The position numbers and the translations under genes are program-made. A stretch of DNA of 64,000 nt, taken from NCBI RefSeq assembly GCF_947495145.1, contig NZ_CANLXP010000013.1, positions 35,828 to 99,827 of the forward strand, read 5' to 3'. The notes beneath the pieces are model-generated. The model saw nothing but the letters and a program-made list of their open reading frames with translations, did not search any database and had not been told where the DNA came from. This document shows, piece after piece, positions 1 to 10,400 of the stretch (its first letter is position 1; each line of letters opens with the position of its first letter). This DNA is from an uncultured Arthrobacter sp. Its GTDB lineage: Bacteria > Actinomycetota > Actinomycetes > Actinomycetales > Micrococcaceae.

Positions 1-197
1 TCCGGCGGAGAGGTTCAGAAAAGCCGCAGTTTGCTCTACGGGTAACCCCTACATCTTTGACACTACCCGTGCACGGACATAAAAGCAAAGTGAGCTTACT
101 AATGCGTGCTCGCTTGGCTGCTCGTCTTCTTCGCGGCTTCTGAGGGTAATTCAGCGACGGGTGACTTGGCCGCACACTTTCGGCCATCGCGGCATAG

Positions 198-563
198 TCA
201 TTCTGGAACTGGGGTCTGCTGGTAGGCGGCGAGAGCCCAGCCGTCGTCTCGCCGGATGTAGGTGCTGGCCATCAGCCCGATGAACGCCGGAGACGGGTCG
301 TCTCGGTACGCTTTGCCGCGGTAGACCAACACGGCGGCGGAGTCGCCGAGCGCGACCAGCCGTTCTTGGTCGATGTTGTAGGAGCGCCACGGCGGCGCTT
401 CGCTCAGTGATTCGATGACGTCTTGTCGGCCGAACACTTGGCCGTGGGCAAGGATCATCACGCCGTCGTCCGTCATCAGTTGGCCGTAGAAGTCTGACCC
501 AGTGCTATCGCACAAAGACTGCCAACCCCGGTGCTCCAAGTCCAATAGTTCCTTGAGGCTCAT
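198..563 (-). CDS. NTF2-like / SnoaL-type small protein (nuclear transport factor 2 family)
   Basis: 121-aa ORF; pattern typical of DUF4440/SnoaL-like folds (LLDLEHRGWQSLCDSTGSDFYGQLMTDDGVMILAHGQVFGRQDVIESL...AYQQTPVPE). Confidence 0.75.
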   Translation of the reverse strand: MSLKELLDLEHRGWQSLCDSTGSDFYGQLMTDDGVMILAHGQVFGRQDVIESLSEAPPWRSYNIDQERLVALGDSAAVLVYRGKAYRDDPSPAFIGLMASTYIRRDDGWALAAYQQTPVPE

Positions 564-711
564 ACGGCCATGGTATGTCCCCTCACCTGCTGTCCACTGG
601 TCAACTCTGGCTCTGACCTATGCAGTCAGAGCGCGCGAGCTGCACCGCCCCATAGCGTCCCCGCTGCCATATCGACGTTGGCAAATCACCCCTCTGGTCG
701 GGCGCGGGATG

Positions 712-1226
712 TCATCTTGACTTGATTCCGTGGCGTTCGAGGGCGTGAGTGTAGGCGGGATCGTTCTCACGGATTTCTGCTCCTGCATCTGCCGTGACGG
801 GGTCGTCCAGCAGGCCAACATCGGCGCGTCGGAGCCAGAAAGCCCAGCAATAGCCGCTGCCTGGCCCACTGCACCATGCTTTGAGGGGAACCTGATGCCC
901 ATTGGATAAGACCCATCATCAAGAACCTGGTCCCGAATCCATGATGCGAGCAGTGTCGTTACCTTGCGTCGGCCGCTGGTAACTTCGGCCAACGTCATGC
1001 GAGACGGTCATCCGGGCCCACGACAAGGCTTCCAGCAGCGCAGTTGTGGGATCCTCCGCTGCATAAATCTACGTCCGGGAGTATCGAACCGATACCACGC
1101 TGACCGGTCATCACTGAGAAGCCCACGCTCCTGCGGATTCAGCGACCCGTAGGATTCCTTGGCCACGCGGTAAGCCGTACCTGGCCCGTCCACCAGGGCA
1201 AGACCAGGCTTCCCGCAGATCCGCAT
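712..1226 (-). pseudogene. RES-domain toxin remnant, multiply frameshifted
   Basis: Three reading frames together give RES-like sequence: MRICGKPGLALVDGPGTAYRVAKESYGSLNPQERG..WYRFDTPGR, then IYAAEDPTTALLEALSWARM, then RKVTTLLASWIRDQVLDDGSYPMGIRFPSKHG, then YCWAFWLRRADVGLLDDPVTADAGAEIRENDPAYTHALERHGIKSR*. No single frame spans it and the middle looks deleted. Confidence 0.8.
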
Positions 1227-1609
1227 TAACCAATGAACCCGTCGTCGACCATCGCGGCGGCGGCGGCAGCGGTCTCGCGGAACTTGTCGTCCCGGATCGC
1301 GTCGATCGGTGAATCGTGGTCGAGCCACGGGTTGGCACCGATGAACCACATTCGTGCCACATGCTCACCTTCGGCTTCAGAGACCAAGATCCATTGGGCG
1401 TACGCGAACTGGAGCCGTTTCACGGCGGCAGGGCTGGGGTTCGGGCCGTCCTGCTGTGCCCATTTGTAGCTGATTCTCCGGTCTTTGCTGCCAGCCAGGG
1501 CAGCGACCAGGGTGGCGCCTAGTGCGGCGTTGAGGCGACGGACGATCTCGCGAATGCCGAGTCTGGCTGTTCTGGCGTGGGCTGCGCCGGTGGTGGTTGC
1601 GATACTCAT
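1226..1609 (-). CDS. Xre/MbcA/ParS-like antitoxin partner of the RES remnant
   Basis: 127-aa ORF (LGIREIVRRLNAALGATLVAALAGSKDRRISYKWAQQDGPNPSPAAVKRLQFAYAQWIL..NPWLDHDSPIDAIRDDKF); stop overlaps the start of the RES frame (TTAATG). Confidence 0.7.
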   Translation of the reverse strand: MSIATTTGAAHARTARLGIREIVRRLNAALGATLVAALAGSKDRRISYKWAQQDGPNPSPAAVKRLQFAYAQWILVSEAEGEHVARMWFIGANPWLDHDSPIDAIRDDKFRETAAAAAAMVDDGFIG

Positions 1610-1802
1610 GGTTTCTCAGACTCCCTTGCTGACCAACCTCAATCTACCTTGTTTCGCTGTTGAAAGCGACTAAAAATCTACACTCGATTCGATGAGTCGT
1701 TACCACGAACGCAGGAGTACCTTCGCCGGCTGCCCCGAAGAGGTTGCCATATGAGCTGTTATGGCGTTTCAAATGCTCAGGCGGCGCGACACTGCGGAGC
1801 GC

Positions 1803-2243
1803 TCAGGTTCTTGCCCAGTGACAGACGGCGGGGGCCTCTTCTGGTGCGGCTGGTCCGTAGTACCCTCGCCCGCCGGGCGCGCTCTCGCACAACTCATTGG
1901 CCATTCCCTTACTGAAGATGTAAGCGGGCGGGAAGGCTGCGACGAGCAGCAACGTCACGGTGCATAGTGACATTGCCCATGCCATCCGGTTCGTCGCAGC
2001 TCGTTTCATCAGAACACCGGTCACTACCGCGGCCAGAACTGCTGCGAGGAAAGGCAAAAACATCAGCACTTGACCCCACACAACACCTGCTCCTGTAGCA
2101 AAGGAGCTGATGTAGCCAACTGAGAGAACGATCAGCAGCAGTATCGGAAGAAAAGTGATGATCAGCACCACCATTACCAAACGGCCGGGCATCATCGAAC
2201 GAACCGACGCGGGTAGAACCGTTGCCCGCGGTGCGGTATTCAA
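1803..2243 (-). CDS. Small multi-pass membrane protein, unknown function
   Basis: 146-aa ORF with about three hydrophobic segments. Confidence 0.55.
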   Translation of the reverse strand: MNTAPRATVLPASVRSMMPGRLVMVVLIITFLPILLLIVLSVGYISSFATGAGVVWGQVLMFLPFLAAVLAAVVTGVLMKRAATNRMAWAMSLCTVTLLLVAAFPPAYIFSKGMANELCESAPGGRGYYGPAAPEEAPAVCHWART

Positions 2244-2340
2244 CGCTGCTCGTCAATCAACAAGTTTCCCCAACTTCTCCGTCGCACCCCCGACGCTTCG
2301 TTATTCACACTACCTCCCGGCGGTGGCTTCAAGAACGGCC

Positions 2341-2375
2341 ACGTCGGGTGGCTGCGAGACGCAACCACCCGACGT
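2341..2375 (-). terminator. Hairpin downstream of metallophosphoesterase
   Basis: acgtcgggtgg...ccacccgacgt, 11-bp perfect arms plus inner tgcg/cgca, just after the stop at 2393 on the minus strand; no clear U-tract. Confidence 0.5.
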
Positions 2376-2392
2376 CGTACTTCAACGAGGGA

Positions 2393-3502
2393 TTATCCGG
2401 TGACCTCGAAGGTGATCGTCTCGGTGTATTCCTGGCCGTGAACGTCGGTTGCGGTGACTTTGGCAGTGTGTTCGCCGACGGCCAGGTTCGTGGGTAGCAA
2501 CAGGCGCCACAGGTGAGAGGTGCGGTCGTGGACGCCGCCGCCGTGCACCAGCTGTTCCAGCGTGGCTACCGGATCGGTGTATTCGGCACCGATGAGCGGT
2601 ACGTCGCCGGCCGTTATCGACTGGCTACGTGTTGCTTGAGTGGTCTCGCCGCCGTCAATCGACACCTTCACGGTAGAGCCGGTGGCGCCCATCCAGAAGT
2701 TGGTGGTCAGCCAGGTCTCACCGAGCTCGCCCTGGGTAACGGCATTGGGATTCTCCGGAGCTGGCGCCCTGCCCGGCAGCTCTTTGTACCCGTCGAACCG
2801 GGCGCGATAGGTGGGTGAGTTGAGGCCGAGCGCCATCTGGTCGGAGCCGTCGTCGCCGGTGGCCGTGAAGCGTTCGCGAAACTCCGTGTTCTTGATGTCC
2901 AAAGTGAGGACGCCGGGAGGTGTGCCGTCGCGCTGCACTGAAGTGGGGTATCCCTCCTCGATCACGCGTCCGTTGTACCACTGACCGGAGACGGCGGGAA
3001 CGGTCAGATGGGTGAACGGCAGGCCCTTTTCGCCGACGTCGTCCAGCCATCCAGCCATGAGCTCGCCCTCCCGCAGGTTTTCCGACATATGGGTGTGGCC
3101 TGCTACGGAGATCACTTCGCGGCCTTCGAGAATCTTGTAGATCTCCTCCAGCGGGTCGGTCTCATGGGTGTCGTTGTAGAAGAACTCAAGCAGCGGGCTG
3201 TGGGAGGCCAGAACAATGAGCTGGTTCTTCGGCACGGAGGCGATGTCCTGGCGTAGCCACTCAAGCTGGCGGTCGCTGAGGCCGGAGTCGTAGTTGTTGC
3301 CGGACGGACCCGGGTACACGATGTTGCTCAGCGCCACAGCGTGGGCCTTACCGGCGTCGTAGGAGTAGTATTCCGGCACGAACTGGGCACGGAAGGTGTC
3401 GAACTCATGCTTGCCGTCAAGGGAGATCTTTGGGATAAAGGCGAAAGGCGCAAGAAACTGAACTTCCTGTTGAGTGATTGCCCCCTGTATAGGCGGGGAG
3501 CA
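2393..3502 (-). pseudogene. 5'-truncated calcineurin-like metallophosphoesterase (C-terminal part)
   Basis: Contains LSDRQLEWLRQDIASVPKNQLIVLASHSPLLEF and ISVAGHTHMSENL, but the N-terminal D-x-H and GNH metal motifs are absent. Open frame runs upstream (FIPKISLDGKHEFDTFRAQFVPEYYSYDAG) to an in-frame TAG at 3503-3505. First ATG-type start in the ORF track is 3379. Confidence 0.7.
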
Positions 3503-3560
3503 CTATCGACTCTTTCCCGGCGGAATGAACGGGAGTCAAAGGAAGGGTGTCTTGTGTGCC

Positions 3561-3602
3561 AGCTACCGGTTTTAGGAGGCACAACTCCTGAAACCGGTAG
3601 CT
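3561..3602. terminator. Strong 18-bp hairpin (possible bidirectional terminator or element remnant)
   Basis: agctaccggttttaggag-gcacaa-ctcctgaaaccggtagct; only one non-Watson-Crick pair, G-U compatible; lies between the stop of the 3639 gene and the truncated metallophosphoesterase. Confidence 0.6.
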
Positions 3603-3638
3603 AGTCAAGAACGGCTGGCGCTAATTTCCTTGCATCGA

Positions 3639-4451
3639 TCAGGAATTCGGCATCACATACACAAGCAGGAAACGCTTGCTCTCCTCGGCTGCCTGTTGTC
3701 CGCGCTCGGGTGCCCAGGTCATGAGCCCGTATTCGTCGCCTGCCAACGCCGGCGAGATTTGGATATTGAAGGTGTAGGAGCCGTCAGGACCAGCGTACAC
3801 CGTCGATTGGTCGAGGAGCTGCTGATCACTTTGGGGTGCTCCGAACACGACCTCGATGCGCTCGCCGGGCGCATAGCCTGTGCCGCCGATCGTGAGAGTC
3901 CCGGACGGGATACCGATCGCCGGTCCTGGATAGCCGGCCTGCGGATAGGCGACGGTGCCGTTCTCACCGTTCGGGCCTGGTGTTCCGTGGTGCGGGCTGC
4001 CCGGAGGAACGTTGGGGTACGGGTTGGGCTCACCGTGAGGCGGCGGCACGAACGGTCCCCCTGTGTTGGGCTCACCGTGAGGCGGCGGAACGAAGGGGTC
4101 ACCCGATTCCGTGGGCAGCGGCTCGAGGGTGGGTGCTGGTGGCTCCGGGGCTTCCGTGGTGGCCTCGTCGCTCGGTTCCGGTGATGGCTCGGGTGTGGCT
4201 TCCGCGGTTTCTTCCGGCTCAAGGGTCTCCGTCTCCTCCGGTGTCTCCGACGGTGCGGGGGTTTCGGAAGCCGTCGGGGTCTGCGCGGCGGGTTCATCAA
4301 CTGAACCGCCTGAGCAGCCGACAAGGAGGGTGGTAGCTACGGCTAGAGCGAGGACGGAGGGCAGCTTGGACAAGGGCGTACTTTCGGAACGAAGGAAATA
4401 GGAGGTGGCGAGAAATCGCCTGGCAAGAGCCCTGCAGAACTGCATCCCCAC
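3639..4451 (-). CDS. Secreted lipoprotein with Pro/Glu/Thr-rich linker and C-terminal Ig-like or similar domain
   Basis: Lipobox LLVGCSGG; repeats FVPPPHGEPN x2. The true start is probably a TTG near 4376 (LSKLPSVLALAVATTLLVGC). Confidence 0.7.
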   Translation of the reverse strand: MGMQFCRALARRFLATSYFLRSESTPLSKLPSVLALAVATTLLVGCSGGSVDEPAAQTPTASETPAPSETPEETETLEPEETAEATPEPSPEPSDEATTEAPEPPAPTLEPLPTESGDPFVPPPHGEPNTGGPFVPPPHGEPNPYPNVPPGSPHHGTPGPNGENGTVAYPQAGYPGPAIGIPSGTLTIGGTGYAPGERIEVVFGAPQSDQQLLDQSTVYAGPDGSYTFNIQISPALAGDEYGLMTWAPERGQQAAEESKRFLLVYVMPNS

Positions 4452-4557
4452 GTAAGGACGTTACCGCCCGGAACGCCTTCCCAACAGCACGGAATCATCA
4501 CGTGAGCAAACCGTTATGCAGGCGAGGAGGCCGGCGTCGTCGTTCTCAGCTTTACTC

Positions 4558-5010
4558 CTACCCATTTGAGGCATCCAACTGCAGCCGCAGCAGGCTCGGT
4601 GCGCCTGGACGGGGGCTTTCGACGCGCAGGTGAATCCGGTGACCGTCGTAGGTGGCGAGGGCAGAGCAGACACTGCTCAGGCCGACCGCGCCGTCGGTCC
4701 GCTCGCAGGTACCGTCGAGTTCGAATTCCCAGCCTGCCGTCTCCGCCAATTGCAGAACGTCCTCGGCGCCCAGCACCCGGTCGGCCTGCCACGTGCGACT
4801 CAGGGTTGGACACGGCTTGTTGTTGAAGCAGATAAACTGTTCGCGCTCAATGTGCTGCGAGACTTCGGTCCAGGCCTCGGGTATCTCCAGCTGGTCCGCA
4901 ACCGAGCCCAGCCGAGTCGCCACGGAATCGCGGTGGGTCTTGACGAAAAGGAAAGCGCCGGCCCACACGAGCGCCATGATGAGGAAAAGCGAGACCGCCA
5001 GCTTCCGCAT
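4558..5010 (-). CDS. Hypothetical membrane-anchored protein
   Basis: 150 aa, N-terminal TM segment (MRKLAVSLFLIMALVWAGAFLFV), Cys-containing extracytoplasmic domain. Confidence 0.6.
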   Translation of the reverse strand: MRKLAVSLFLIMALVWAGAFLFVKTHRDSVATRLGSVADQLEIPEAWTEVSQHIEREQFICFNNKPCPTLSRTWQADRVLGAEDVLQLAETAGWEFELDGTCERTDGAVGLSSVCSALATYDGHRIHLRVESPRPGAPSLLRLQLDASNG

Positions 5011-5110
5011 GCACTCCCCCGAGACGCGTCGAAGTTTTGTCGAGCATATAGAAGGCGGCAGTGTGGCGGGAAGCGTCGTGACCTAACCGATAGGTTGGCG
5101 TTCGCTCAAT

Positions 5111-5390
5111 TCACCTTGAGTCGGCGGCTACACGAACAGGCTCCACGTTCAATACGAGGGTGCTGTGCGCACCGGGTTCCGGGCTATTGATCCTGAAGCT
5201 GTAGTCGTAGCCGTCCCGCGATCCGGTAGCTGAACAGAGGGTGGTGTTCCCGAAGACAATCTCATGGCGGACGCAGTCTTGATCCAGCGTGAAGTCCCAT
5301 CCTGCGGTGGTGGCAAGCGCTCAAACTGGTCCACATGCTGTACGCAGGATTCGCCAAGTGCTCCGGACTGATGGGCGGGCACCGGATGCC
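5111..5390 (-). pseudogene. Broken paralogue of the 4558-5010 gene
   Basis: Minus-strand translation ALATTAGWDFTLDQDCVRHEIVFGNTTLCSATGSRDGYDYSFRINSPEPGAHSTLVLNVEPV..* aligns with LQLAETAGWEFELDGTCERTDGAVGLSSVCSALATYDGHRIHLRVESPRPGAPSLLRLQLD. Upstream part (CPPIS ~ CPTLS) is in another frame. Confidence 0.65.
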
Positions 5391-5503
5391 GGTCGCCGCC
5401 GTCGTCCTTGTGCCGGGCTGTGGTCAGATGTACGGTCGATGGGTATGGTAAGCATACTGATGAATTGATTGTTCATCTGACGTTCCAATCCTAAGGAGAC
5501 GCT

Positions 5504-6394
5504 ATGAGCACGAGGATCGAGAAGCAGATTATGGTCAACGTTCCAGTGAGCGTGGCCTACAACCAGTGGACGCAGTTCGAAGAATTCCCCCACTTCATGA
5601 GCGGGGTCAAGAAGGTAGAGCAGCTCAGCGATGACCGCCTGCAGTGGGTAGCCGAGATCGGCGGTGTGAAGCGCGAGTGGGAGGCGAAGATCGTCGCGCA
5701 AGAGCCTGACCGCCGCGTTGCCTGGGCAGCCACCGAGGGCGCCACCAACGCCGGAGCAGTAACGTTCGAGGACGTCGGCGGCGGGCAAACCACCGTCCGC
5801 CTCGAACTCGAATACGAGCCCGAAGGCATGGTCGAGAAGATCGGTGACAAGCTCAACGTCGTCGAGAAGGAAGCCGAAGGCGACCTCAAGCGCTTCAAGG
5901 AATTCATCGAGGATGAGGGCTACGCCACCGGCGCATGGCGCGGAGCCGTTGCCGGCGGCGCTGTCGGATCACCCACCGTCACGGACGCCGCGGCATCACG
6001 CGGTGACAGCGGCAAGGCGGGCATCTCCGGCAAGGCAGCAGCTGCCGGAATCGGAGTGGCCGCAGCCGCAGCGGCTGGTGTGGCCGCAGCGGCGGGCAGC
6101 AAGAAGGACAAGGCCGACGTCGACGTTGATGCCGCTACGGTCGACGTTCCGGTCGTGCCCGTTCAGGACACCACACCACCGGACGTTACGCCCGTCGTCG
6201 GCGGTGCGCCGGTTGATGTGGCTCCGGAGACCGCGTCCGAGCGGCCCCTCGGTGAGCCGTTCGACCAGACCAATGGCCTGGCCGACACTGACGGCGAGTC
6301 CGACGGTCTCGCGGGCAGCGACACCCGGAGCGCAGCGGATCGCGGCGAGGACGATAACCTCGGCGGCGGCTACCTGCCTCCGCACCGGCAGTAG
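5504..6394 (+). CDS. SRPBCC family protein (polyketide cyclase/dehydrase-like) with low-complexity C-terminus
   Basis: IEKQIMVNVPVSVAYNQWTQFEEFPHFMSGVKKVEQLSDDRLQWVAEIGGVKREWEAKI; RBS aaggag upstream. Confidence 0.9.
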   Translation: MSTRIEKQIMVNVPVSVAYNQWTQFEEFPHFMSGVKKVEQLSDDRLQWVAEIGGVKREWEAKIVAQEPDRRVAWAATEGATNAGAVTFEDVGGGQTTVRLELEYEPEGMVEKIGDKLNVVEKEAEGDLKRFKEFIEDEGYATGAWRGAVAGGAVGSPTVTDAAASRGDSGKAGISGKAAAAGIGVAAAAAAGVAAAAGSKKDKADVDVDAATVDVPVVPVQDTTPPDVTPVVGGAPVDVAPETASERPLGEPFDQTNGLADTDGESDGLAGSDTRSAADRGEDDNLGGGYLPPHRQ

Positions 6395-6397
6395 GTT

Positions 6398-6910
6398 CTA
6401 TTGCACGTACGGCGGCTTCCTTCGGGAGGCCGCCGTGCTGTGTTTAAGGCGACGTTTCCCAGCAACCACCCCACCGATCAGGGCCAGGGAGACGAGCAGT
6501 CCGAATAGCATTGCAGGGCCGCCGATGTTTTCGACTGAGCCGGCGTGCACGCAGATGCCGGCGAAGAGCAAGGCCATGAGGCACAGAGACACTGCCATCA
6601 GATCGATCCATCGTTGTGAGACGTCGCTCAAACGCCGCTCCTCTTTCCTGGCCGTAGCGAGTAGTCGCCATGCCGCCAGCAACGCAACCTCGAAGAAACC
6701 GATCGCGACCACGACAGCGGTTGCATACGGGATTTCGAGATGCGCAACCTCGGGGTAGCGGTCAGCAGCATTGGACGCGACCTGCGGAACAACCACAAGC
6801 TGAGCCGCCAGGGAACCTACAGCGAGTACCCCGATCAGAAGGCGGAAGAGTGCAACGTGCTGCCTGGTCATGCTGGGACCTTTGTCCCAGCTGACTTCAG
6901 GGCCGCTCAT
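6398..6910 (-). CDS. DUF2975-like membrane protein
   Basis: 170 aa, four hydrophobic segments. Confidence 0.6.
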   Translation of the reverse strand: MSGPEVSWDKGPSMTRQHVALFRLLIGVLAVGSLAAQLVVVPQVASNAADRYPEVAHLEIPYATAVVVAIGFFEVALLAAWRLLATARKEERRLSDVSQRWIDLMAVSLCLMALLFAGICVHAGSVENIGGPAMLFGLLVSLALIGGVVAGKRRLKHSTAASRRKPPYVQ

Positions 6911-7142
6911 CAGGGTTCTTCCACCCGCCGCGGTGCGACATCGACGGGGCGACAGGCTCGGGCGCCCTCCAAACCACGATCAGCGCAGTGGCCAGCGGGC
7001 CCACCAGAAGCGAGACCAGGAACCACACCCACCGGGAACGATTCTTCTGCTCAGCGAGACCAGCATTGATCAGGGCCAGTGTGAACCAGAAAAAGCTTGA
7101 GCTTACGTAGTCATCCATCGCTCCACCCCCATTACAGGCCAT
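6897..7142 (-). CDS. Small membrane protein
   Basis: 81 aa, two TM-like segments, overlaps the downstream gene start by 14 nt. Confidence 0.55.
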   Translation of the reverse strand: MACNGGGAMDDYVSSSFFWFTLALINAGLAEQKNRSRWVWFLVSLLVGPLATALIVVWRAPEPVAPSMSHRGGWKNPDERP

Positions 7143-7240
7143 CAGACCTAACTTCTCGAGCCTAGCGGAGGGTCAATCTGAACGCTTCTGCGGGAAGGAG
7201 GGCGCAATGCTGCAGGTTCTAGCGAGGCCGTCCGAGGGGT

Positions 7241-7324
7241 GAAGCGAGTTTCCGGGGATTCGCTGCGCCGTCGTCGTCGTGCTGGGTCAGAAAGTGCGGG
7301 ATTGTGTCCGGAGGCGGGCGGGCT
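7241..7324. repeat. Dispersed intergenic repeat, copy A
   Basis: gaagcgagtttccggggattcgctgcgccgtcgtcgtcgtgctgggtcagaaagtgcgggattgtgtccggaggcgggcgggct; roughly 80% identical to 18003-18085 by eye. Confidence 0.75.
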
Positions 7325-7352
7325 TTCCGCTGAGCCGCTCCTGTGAGACGAC

Positions 7353-7387
7353 GAACCCGGAACCAGCTTGACGCTGGGTCCGGGTTC
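7353..7387 (-). terminator. Hairpin terminator after the 1260-aa glycoside hydrolase
   Basis: gaacccggaaccagc-ttgac-gctgggtccgggttc, 15-bp stem with one mismatch, just downstream of the stop at 7448. Confidence 0.7.
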
Positions 7388-7447
7388 ATCTGTCACTCAT
7401 GCAACTGCGGGCCGCTCACTCACTGCAGGAGTAAGGCCGACAATCGG

Positions 7448-10400
7448 TTACTTCCCGTTCGCCTTGAGCACGAAGGGAGCGAACGCTATCCAGTCAACGT
7501 CTGGCGCAACTGCGTAACCGGGTAGAACGGTGTCGTCGCCGGTGCTTGGCGTAGCCCCCTCGTCGATGAACAGAGTAGGCCGCGTGTTGCCGAAGGTGAT
7601 CTCCCCCTTGTTGGTTGTGAGATCCAGGGGCATCACTGCTTCCCAGAAGTTCGTGGAGGTGTAGGTATACCGGAATGTGGTTCGTCCAGCGAGACCTTCA
7701 ACTCCCTGCTCGTTGGCCTGAAGCCCCAGGTCCACCACCTGCGGGTTGTAATCGTGCGTTCCTTCGATGTCATCGTTCGAGAAATGGACGATGGCGTTGT
7801 AGGCGCCCGCCTTATCGAAGCCCTTGAGCCTCGGAATGGTCAGCTTGCCTTCATCCGCGGCATTGCCGTTGGTGATGCCCAGTCCCTGAACGAACCCACC
7901 GCCGCTGCCGTTGGTCAAGGCATCGCCAAACCCGGACACAGCAGCCGTACCGGAAAGACCAACGGTCTTCAGGTCCTCGGCCTCGATGCGGATGATGCTC
8001 GCGTCACCCTCCACCGCGCGGGTGGTGGTGACCGCAGCGACGTTGGCCGTAGCGTTGCTCGTCAGTTCGAGCTCCGAAATACCCTCGGGCAGGTGGACCC
8101 GGACAGTGGACTTCCACGCCGGTGCCTTCGCGTTGAAGGTTGCGGCTTCCCGTCCGTTCACGGTGAGTGTGGTCTTGGCTCCACCCGGGCCATCCCACGC
8201 GACCGCGATATCGTAGTAGCCCGACTCGTAGGTGGAGGGGTACAGATCAACCCGGCTACCCTCGGAAAGGCTCGCGCTCCCCTTGGCCAGCGTCGCGCCG
8301 TCGATGAGGCGGAACGTCGATGCGGGGTATTCCACCGACTCGGAATTCACCGAGTCGCCGACGCGCACCAGCTCGAACCGGTCGAGAGTGACGCCGCCCT
8401 GGTCGCCCGCTCCGGGCAGCAGTGTGGAGCCGTCCTTGCTTGTTCGCAGGCTGAGAGTGCGTTCGCCTGCTTCAAGGTGCACGTAGACCTCAGCCGATCC
8501 GCGTGCCACAGTGCGCACGTTGCTGGGCTTGATCGCATTGGCGCCATACTGCACCACCTCGGAGAACGCGTCATCCACGAACAACGCATGCTGCGCGGCG
8601 GCTCCGGGCGTGGCTCCCAGAACCTGGAGGCGGTACAGGCCGGCGGTCTTCACGTTCACGGTCCACTCGGCCCGCGAATCGACCGCCGAGAAACCGGAAA
8701 CATCCCGGTCACCTGAGGCGCGGTAGCCCGACGGAGTACGGACCGACGACGCTTGCAGGCCGGCAGTCTCCGCCTCGGTTACGTGGCGCTCTCCCTGAGC
8801 AGCCGCGGCTGCTTCCACGTTGCGTTCCGCCGCCGGGGTCACGATCACCTGGTAGGCGCTGCTGGAGTTCGCTGATGGAATTCGCAGGTCCACCTTGCCA
8901 TCTACAACGGGCAGTTCATCGGCCGCAACGACCACCCTCGGTGCTCCGGCGATGCCGTCGGTGCCGCTCACAAGGTTCTCGCGCACTTCCACATCCACGG
9001 CGCCGCCGAAGGTAGCGTCGTCCAGGCCGGTCAGTGACAGCGCTCCGTCGCGTCCGGTGGGGATCCCGCCGACGATGACCTGGCCGCGCTTCGACTCCCG
9101 GTCAACGGCACCGATAGCCAGTTCCCTGCCGGTGGTAACCTGTACGGTACGCGATCCGGTCAGGTCTCCGTACCACTTGAAGAGCCACCAGCCGCCGTTG
9201 GCCGCGTTCACCTTGGCTTGGTTGTCGGACATAGTGCCCGACGCCGTCCAGTACGCCGTCTGCGCATCGACCTTCGCCGCCTCGAAACCGGCGAACCACC
9301 GCAGGAGGTTAGCTGGTGAGCTCATGTCGGTGCTGGCGCCCCACTCGGTGATGTTGATCGAGGGGATCTGCTCCGGCGAGAGGCCCACCTCGGCTGCGTA
9401 CCGGCGGAACAGGGATGCCCTGTCCGGAAGCCACTGGTATCCGCGCAGTTCGTGCCAGACATAGATGTCCGGCACGGTGTCGGTTGCGATGGCCATATTC
9501 AGGACGGTCTTGATGTTTCCTTCTCCGCGCCAGGCGGCGTCACCCGGTCCCGCGATCTTGGGTCGCTCGAGTCCGTACTTCGCGTAGGTCTCGGTGATGA
9601 CGTTCCAGGCGGCAACCCAATCGGTTGCGCCGTCGGGCGTGTAGCTGTTGGGCTGGTTCCCCAGGTGCATGAAGCGGTTGTAGAGGTCGTTCGTGTTCAG
9701 CCACTGCAGGTCAACCTCGTTGAACGGGATGAAGACGTACTTCTCAGGATTATCGGCTTCGCGGGCAACCTCGTCGACCACAATCTCGAGCACTTCCAGG
9801 TAGTCCCACGTGCCGTTCGCGGCGGCGGTGTACTCGCCGGTCAACCGCCCGTCCTCCCCGCGCGCGTAAGTGCGGTCATCTCCTGGCCGCTTGCCGCCGT
9901 TGTAGGGCCAGTCCGGATAGTAGTCCTGCGTATACAGGTAAAGATCTTCGCCGTACTTGTCGAAGAAGGTGTCCTCGATGTTGAAGGCGTCGCCGCCGGG
10001 ATGCTGTGTTCCGAACGGGGGCTTCTGCGAGATATTCGTCATCGCCGCGCCGTTCACCAGTGCCTGCGTGGGTGAGCCTTCGTCGCCGAGTCCGTACAGC
10101 GTTCCGGACGCTCCACCACGGAATTCCCCCGTGTCCTTGGCGAAGTCGACCACCACGCCAGTGGTGGGGCGCTCGGAGACGGTGACGTTCGCAACCAGCG
10201 GCTGTGCCCATCCGGTGATGGTGCCCCTAACGGTGAACGTTGCGCCTGCGGTGGCGTAGGCCGAGGAAGGCACGGCGTCCCAGGTGATCGCGGCGGTAGT
10301 CGCCGTCCCTGACTCGCGGGTCACGTTCACGGTGCCGGGAAGGGCCGGCGCTACGCCCGCCGGCGTCGACACGTCGAAGTTCTGACGCTCCACTGATGCG

